Both the position numbers and the translations under genes were made by a program. A stretch of DNA of 9,359 bases from DATARH01 sp035648415 (GTDB lineage Bacteria; Pseudomonadota; Alphaproteobacteria; ATCC43930; CGMCC-115725): the NCBI GenBank assembly GCA_035648415.1, contig DASRLO010000112.1, forward strand, positions 1 to 9,359, in the 5' to 3' direction. The notes beneath the pieces were generated by a model. It saw nothing but the letters and a program-made list of their open reading frames with translations, was not told the origin of the DNA and searched no databases. This document shows, piece by piece, positions 6,372 through 9,359 of the stretch. Each line of letters begins with the position of its first letter. Positions within the stretch are counted from its first letter, which is position 1.

Positions 6372-6758
6372 ATGGGCGAATTTTTCAGCGCTTTCGCTCG
6401 TTGGTGCGAGCAACAAGTCGGTCGGTCTGCAACCTTTGTCATTGCAGCGCTACTGGTTGTTGTTTGGGCTACGACCGGTCCCTTTTTCGGCTGGTCTGAT
6501 ACCTGGCAACTCGTCATAAATACATTAAGCTCGGTAGTTACTTTTTTAATGGTCTTTGTGATCCAGAACACACAAAACCGCGATACGCGGGCGATCCAGC
6601 TGAAGCTCGACGAGTTGATCCGGGTCAATGAGCAAGCTCGAAATTCGCTGATCAGCGTCGAAAAGAAATCCGATCCGGAAGTGGACAGATTGGAGGAAGA
6701 GCCGCCTCGCCCCCATCGCGCTGCGCGGCGACGAGCACACAGGCCGGATAAACCTTAA
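6372..6758 (+). CDS. low-affinity iron permease family protein
   Basis: A 128-residue protein of the Iron_permease family (PF04120), small inner-membrane proteins named after yeast Fet4 but of uncertain function in bacteria. It has two predicted membrane helices, about residues 20-40 (TFVIAALLVVVWATTGPFFG) and 45-65 (WQLVINTLSSVVTFLMVFVI). The highly conserved QNTQNRDTRAIQLKLDELIR block (about 65-84) follows. The C-terminal end beyond about residue 107 (EEEPPRPHRAARRRAHRPDK) is Arg/Pro-rich and unlike the acidic or helical tail I expect, so a late frameshift is possible. The ATG at 6372 follows AAGGGAATTGG. Codons in the first two thirds are clearly more AT-rich than in kup or aqpZ, a hint of separate origin. 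A candidate EcfG promoter lies just upstream. Confidence 0.85.
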   Translation: MGEFFSAFARWCEQQVGRSATFVIAALLVVVWATTGPFFGWSDTWQLVINTLSSVVTFLMVFVIQNTQNRDTRAIQLKLDELIRVNEQARNSLISVEKKSDPEVDRLEEEPPRPHRAARRRAHRPDKP

Positions 6759-6915
6759 GCCGTTTGCCGCCTCAGGGCCAGGGCGATGGGCGATTGGAAC
6801 TGGCGAACTCGCGCTTGCTGGTATGCTTCGCTGTGATGCAAACTGGGAATAGCGACCGGGGAAGACATTACAACTGGCTACATCCTTGTGATGAGTGGCC
6901 GGTGGGAGCGGGATC

Positions 6916-7656
6916 ATGGAAAGCGACATGTCTCGGCGCATTGTCGCTGAGTTTTTCGGAACGTTCTGGCTGACCTTCGGAGGCTGCGGCGCCGCCGTTC
7001 TGGCCGCCGGCTTTCCCGGCTTCGGCATCGGCTTCCTCGGCGTTGCGTTCGCGTTCGGCCTGACAGTATTGACCATGGCCTATGCCGTCGGTCACATCTC
7101 AGGCGGGCACTTCAACCCGGCGGTTACCCTCGGCTTATGGGCCGCCGGCCGCTGCGCGAACAAACACGTAATCCCCTATCTGATCGCCCAGGTAGTCGGC
7201 GCCGTCCTGGCCGCGGCGGTTCTTTGGGTAATCGCCTCAGGCAAGCCCGGCTGGGTGGCCGGCGGATTTGCGGCTAATGGCTACGGTGATCTCAGCCCGG
7301 GCAAATACGGCCTCGCGGCTTGCTTCATCACCGAAATCCTGGCGACGTTCTTCTTTCTTTTCATTATCATCGGCACCACCTCGAAAGGTGCGGCGACAGG
7401 GTTTGCCGGCATCCCGATCGGCCTCGCTTTGACCTTGATCCACCTGGTGACGATCCCGGTCACCAACACCTCGGTCAATCCGGCGAGAAGCACCGGGCCG
7501 GCGCTCTTTGCCGGCGGCGCCTACATCGGCCAGCTCTGGTTGTTCTGGCTGGCGCCGATTGTCGGGGCGATCATCGCCGGACTGCTGACCAGGTGGATGT
7601 ACGAGCAGGAAGCTATCCTCGACACGATCGTCGTCGAGGAACGGCGGGTAAGTTAG
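6916..7656 (+). CDS. aqpZ: aquaporin Z (water channel)
   Basis: A 246-residue member of the major intrinsic protein family with six membrane helices. The NPA boxes are at 67-69 (GGHFNPAVTLG) and 188-190 (SVNPARSTGP). The pore-filter residues F45, H176, T185 and R191 match Escherichia coli AqpZ F43, H174, T183 and R189, which points to a water-specific channel rather than a glycerol facilitator. The ATG at 6916 has GGAG 7 bases upstream. Alternatives are a GTG at 6895 and the ATG at 6928 (MSRRIVAEFFG), the latter equally in line with family N-termini. The C-terminus ends in an acidic tail (DTIVVEERRVS). The 157-bp gap from the iron permease gene (6759-6915) shows no convincing promoter. Both genes may belong to a membrane/osmotic stress set, but only proximity supports this. 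Confidence 0.95.
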   Translation: MESDMSRRIVAEFFGTFWLTFGGCGAAVLAAGFPGFGIGFLGVAFAFGLTVLTMAYAVGHISGGHFNPAVTLGLWAAGRCANKHVIPYLIAQVVGAVLAAAVLWVIASGKPGWVAGGFAANGYGDLSPGKYGLAACFITEILATFFFLFIIIGTTSKGAATGFAGIPIGLALTLIHLVTIPVTNTSVNPARSTGPALFAGGAYIGQLWLFWLAPIVGAIIAGLLTRWMYEQEAILDTIVVEERRVS

Positions 7657-7839
7657 TCAAGCATCGCGACGGCTCGCGGCTGACGCCGGCGTTGGCTCGC
7701 CAGCCTGCACATATAATCTGCACGAAGAAGGACTGGATTTCAGGCCTTTGAGTTCCGTGCGTCCGTTTTAATTAACGCGCGGATCGCCACTATTTTGGTA
7801 TTGGCGAGTTCGCCGTGTGTTGGCAATATCCCGCCCAAT

Positions 7840-7986
7840 CCTCCGCCACGTGGCTCCGGTGGCGAAGTGTAGGTCGGTGTGGGTTGTAGCGTTGGGCCAG
7901 ATCGTCGCCCGATTTGTTTGCCAAGGCCATCTCGACCACGTTGGCGCGGCAACATTTGGCGCGGGCAACATTTGCGGGCAACATTT
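7840..7986 (-). pseudogene. possible C-terminal remnant of an IS110-type transposase, with a short tandem repeat
   Basis: On the minus strand, RANVVEMALANK (about 7960-7914) is followed after a frame change by RATIWPNATTHTDLHFA. This resembles the C-terminal part of IS110-family transposases (pattern NVVAVALANK.AR.IWA). No catalytic part, start codon or insertion-sequence ends are visible, and the reading needs a frameshift, so the call is tentative. Immediately 5' on that strand, the 10-mer AAATGTTGCC appears three times (plus-strand GGCAACATTT at 7948-7957, 7964-7973 and 7977-7986). These look like slippage duplications. Apart from this, the 354-bp gap between aqpZ and the tRNA fragment (7657-8010) holds nothing I can identify. 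Confidence 0.3.
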
Positions 7987-8010
7987 ATCGAGGGGAATTG
8001 CTGAAAAGCT

Positions 8011-8060
8011 TGGAGGCCGGAAGCGGAATCGAACCGCTGTGGACGGATTTGCAGTCCGCT
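8011..8060 (-). tRNA. 3' fragment of tRNA-Cys (GCA), likely attachment-site copy of an integrated element
   Basis: Read on the minus strand, this is the 3' two thirds of a tRNA. It has an anticodon stem GCGGA/TCCGT with loop CTGCAAA (anticodon GCA, cysteine), a 4-base variable loop, a T arm AGCGG-TTCGATT-CCGCT, the acceptor 3' strand TCCGGCC, discriminator U (a cysteine tRNA hallmark) and an encoded CCA (8013-8011). Upstream on that strand (8061 onward) there is no D arm and no GGCCGGA acceptor 5' strand, so it is not a working tRNA gene. Such a fragment is what tyrosine recombinases leave at the far end of an element inserted into a tRNA 3' end. The element should lie on the 5' side of the fragment, toward higher coordinates, with the intact tRNA-Cys at its other end. 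Confidence 0.85.
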
Positions 8061-8130
8061 TACAAGACCTTGATTTGCTAATTGTTTCAGAATGTTAGAG
8101 ATAAAAACACCGATAGAAACATGCTTTTGT

Positions 8131-8370
8131 ACCATACTAAACGCCACACTTTTTTGCCCCGCACCATACTTTTGCACGCCTAGCAAATGAGGGAGCGGGA
8201 CGGTAGGCGCCGGGCGATTGGCAGCTGCGGCGAAACACCGCATGAATTTTTTTAGCGCACCGCGCAACCAATCCCGCGTTCCCGATGTTTTCGATTTACG
8301 CGCCCCTTGTATCAGGGCCGTGCGGCGCCGCGCGCCGCGAGTAAGGCGTGACCTCAGTAGGGCATGACCT
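8131..8370. repeat. paired direct repeats in the leader between the tRNA fragment and the HTH gene
   Basis: ACCATACT occurs at 8131-8138 and 8163-8170, each followed within a few bases by CGCC and embedded in a CTTTT-rich AT stretch. GGCRTGACCT occurs at 8345-8354 and 8361-8370, spaced 16 bp. The first pair, 70-160 bp inside the putative attachment core, is placed as integrase or excisionase arm sites often are. The second pair could be operators for the downstream gene. The stretch 8061-8456 otherwise has no gene I can support. Confidence 0.35.
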
Positions 8371-8456
8371 TCGCCAACCGGCCTCTCCAGGCACGGTGGT
8401 CCAGTTGATACCGCCGGTACCGCAATTCGGGCACCGGTGAATATATGGAGAGTAAC

Positions 8457-8759
8457 ATGGCCAGTAACGCACATTCAGACCGCGATCCGAGTATGTCTTT
8501 GGATCGGGACCCTTCGTCGAGCCCGCGCGGCTCGTTCTCGATAGCGGAATGGTGCCGGTATCGAGGGATTTGCCCGGCGACCTTTTACAACCACCTGCGG
8601 CGCGGCGGGATGCCCGCGGTCGTCAAGATCGGCCGGCGGACGATCATAACGGCTGAAGCGGATGCCGAGTGGCGGGTGCGCATGGAGCACCCCACCGCCA
8701 TCGGCTGTCCTGCGGCCCCGGACGGCGGTCGCCGGCGAACGCCGGCTCGGCCGCCCTGA
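8457..8759 (+). CDS. AlpA/excisionase-like helix-turn-helix protein
   Basis: A 100-residue protein with a disordered Asp/Ser-rich N-terminus (1-25). A winged helix-turn-helix of the MerR/AlpA type follows (about 26-72): SFSIAEWCRYRGICPATFYN, then HLRRGGMPAVVKIGRRTII with the AlpA-like KIGRRTIIT wing and an Asp-Ala-x-x-Trp ending. Such proteins act as excisionases or as transcriptional switches of integrated elements. I prefer the ATG at 8457, which has GGAG 6 bases upstream, over the in-frame ATG at 8445 inside that ribosome site. The tail after residue 80 is Pro/Arg-rich. It is placed between the putative attachment site and a primase-polymerase, the usual position in alphaproteobacterial islands and phage satellites. 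Short palindromes CGGTACCG (8415-8422) and CACCGGTG (8432-8439) lie directly upstream and may be autoregulatory sites. Confidence 0.75.
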   Translation: MASNAHSDRDPSMSLDRDPSSSPRGSFSIAEWCRYRGICPATFYNHLRRGGMPAVVKIGRRTIITAEADAEWRVRMEHPTAIGCPAAPDGGRRRTPARPP

Positions 8760-8811
8760 GGAGCGGGCCTCCCGACTAAGGCGCCCCCACCCTGAGACCA
8801 AACTGATAGAC

Positions 8812-8860
8812 GGCGGTCGCTCGACCGCCCGCGGCAACGAACTTGCGGGCCTCGCGAGGC
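8812..8860. promoter_or_regulatory. two perfect palindromes between the HTH gene and the primase gene
   Basis: GGCGGTCG-CT-CGACCGCC (8812-8829) is an 18-bp dyad with a 2-base centre. GCCTCGCGAGGC (8849-8860) is a perfect 12-bp palindrome. Their centres are 34 bp apart, about three helix turns. The very short loops argue against RNA hairpins and for protein-binding sites, possibly for the neighbouring helix-turn-helix protein or for replication initiation. They lie in the 129-bp gap before the primase gene. Confidence 0.4.
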
Positions 8861-8888
8861 AACTCGTGCGGCCGTCGGAGGACATTCC

Positions 8889-9359
8889 ATGACCGGAGTA
8901 TTCAGCAGATACATCGGCACGCCGTACCAGCCCTACATCCGCGCGGGCATTCCGCCTGATGGGGTGCTGGTGGCGGGCAGCAAGATCGAGCCCGAAAAGC
9001 GCGGCAAGGTCCCGGGCCTTTGGGGAGGCAATGGATGGGTGGGGTTGCCCAGGGAGTTGCAGGACCGCCTGACGACCCCGTCGGCGCTCACCGGATGGGA
9101 TGATTGGCCGACCGAGAATGTCGCGCTGCGCGGCGGCCACTTCCTCGGGATCGACATCGATACCGACGATGCGATGCTCGCCGAGGCGATCGCCGCGGCC
9201 GCCGAACGCCTCCTCGGGCCGGCGCCGGTGCGCGGCCGGCCGGGGTCGGCGCACTGCCTCTTGGTCTACCGGCTGGCCGCGGGCGCCGAGCCCGTCCGCA
9301 GGCGGACGCTGGCCTGGCGCCTGCCGGGTGAGGATGTCGAGGCACCGCCCGCTCACCTC
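8889..9359 (+). CDS. bifunctional DNA primase/polymerase, N-terminal part (cut by window end)
   Basis: The open frame begins at the ATG at 8889 (ribosome site GGAGG, 7 bases upstream) and is still open at the last base, giving 157 residues. It matches the N-terminal prim-pol domain of the archaeo-eukaryotic primase superfamily. The metal-binding motif FLGIDIDTDD has D89 and D91, and RGRPGSAHCLLVYRL (115-129) supplies the S-x-H motif with S120 and H122. Upstream, KRGKVPGLWGG and LTGWDDWPTENVALRGG fit the family (K.P.....W followed by N.al..G). Such proteins, often with a C-terminal helicase half, initiate replication of plasmids, phages and integrative elements. Here it sits 129 bp after the helix-turn-helix gene in the same orientation and supports a self-replicating or formerly replicating island. 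The helicase half, if any, is outside the window. Confidence 0.85.
   Translation, partial: MTGVFSRYIGTPYQPYIRAGIPPDGVLVAGSKIEPEKRGKVPGLWGGNGWVGLPRELQDRLTTPSALTGWDDWPTENVALRGGHFLGIDIDTDDAMLAEAIAAAAERLLGPAPVRGRPGSAHCLLVYRLAAGAEPVRRRTLAWRLPGEDVEAPPAHL

Noticed and set aside
8011..8085. Complete tRNA-Cys gene
   Set aside because: The D arm and the 5' acceptor strand complementary to TCCGGCC are missing upstream on the minus strand.
7740..8474. 244-codon minus-strand open frame covering the tRNA fragment
   Set aside because: It runs through the tRNA piece, the AT-rich leader and the transposase remnant in a different frame. Its composition shows no protein family likeness.

Overview
The window is GC-rich DNA from an alphaproteobacterium, most likely of the order Hyphomicrobiales (Bradyrhizobium/Rhodopseudomonas-like). 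This rests on codon use, strong G+C third-position bias, the style of the Kup, AqpZ and iron-permease proteins, and a candidate EcfG-type promoter. The genus is inference; no rRNA or other phylogenetic marker is present.

Left part (1-3588), metabolic genes. Positions 1-395 hold no gene, but contain a 10-bp direct repeat and a tandem array of seven 14-bp units. Next come a homogentisate 1,2-dioxygenase-like cupin enzyme (minus strand), a divergently transcribed lipoprotein with a DUF1906/Rv2525c-like glycoside-hydrolase-like domain (plus), and a luciferase-like (LLM) flavin-dependent oxidoreductase (minus) that converges on it.

Middle part (3589-7656), mostly ion and water transport. The Kup potassium transporter is followed by a 53-residue membrane protein of unknown function. 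The two have strikingly similar upstream regions: a TTTATA box, 15 variable bases, an identical 13-mer and a TATA-like -10. This suggests one regulator controls both, and potassium supply is the obvious guess. Next is a broken N-terminal fragment of a second LLM monooxygenase, with its own -35 box, dyad and ribosome binding site still visible. Then come a low-affinity iron permease family protein behind a candidate EcfG general-stress promoter, and a water-type aquaporin (AqpZ).

Right part (7657-9359), a mobile-element boundary. After a decayed stretch with a possible IS110-type transposase remnant, the 3' 50 bases of a tRNA-Cys gene (minus strand, GCA anticodon, CCA end) stand alone without a 5' half. 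This is the usual footprint of an element integrated into the 3' end of a tRNA gene. Its orientation predicts that the element extends to the right. On that side lie a leader with repeats, a small AlpA/excisionase-like helix-turn-helix protein, and the start of a bifunctional primase-polymerase cut by the window edge. The integrase and the intact tRNA-Cys are expected beyond the right edge.
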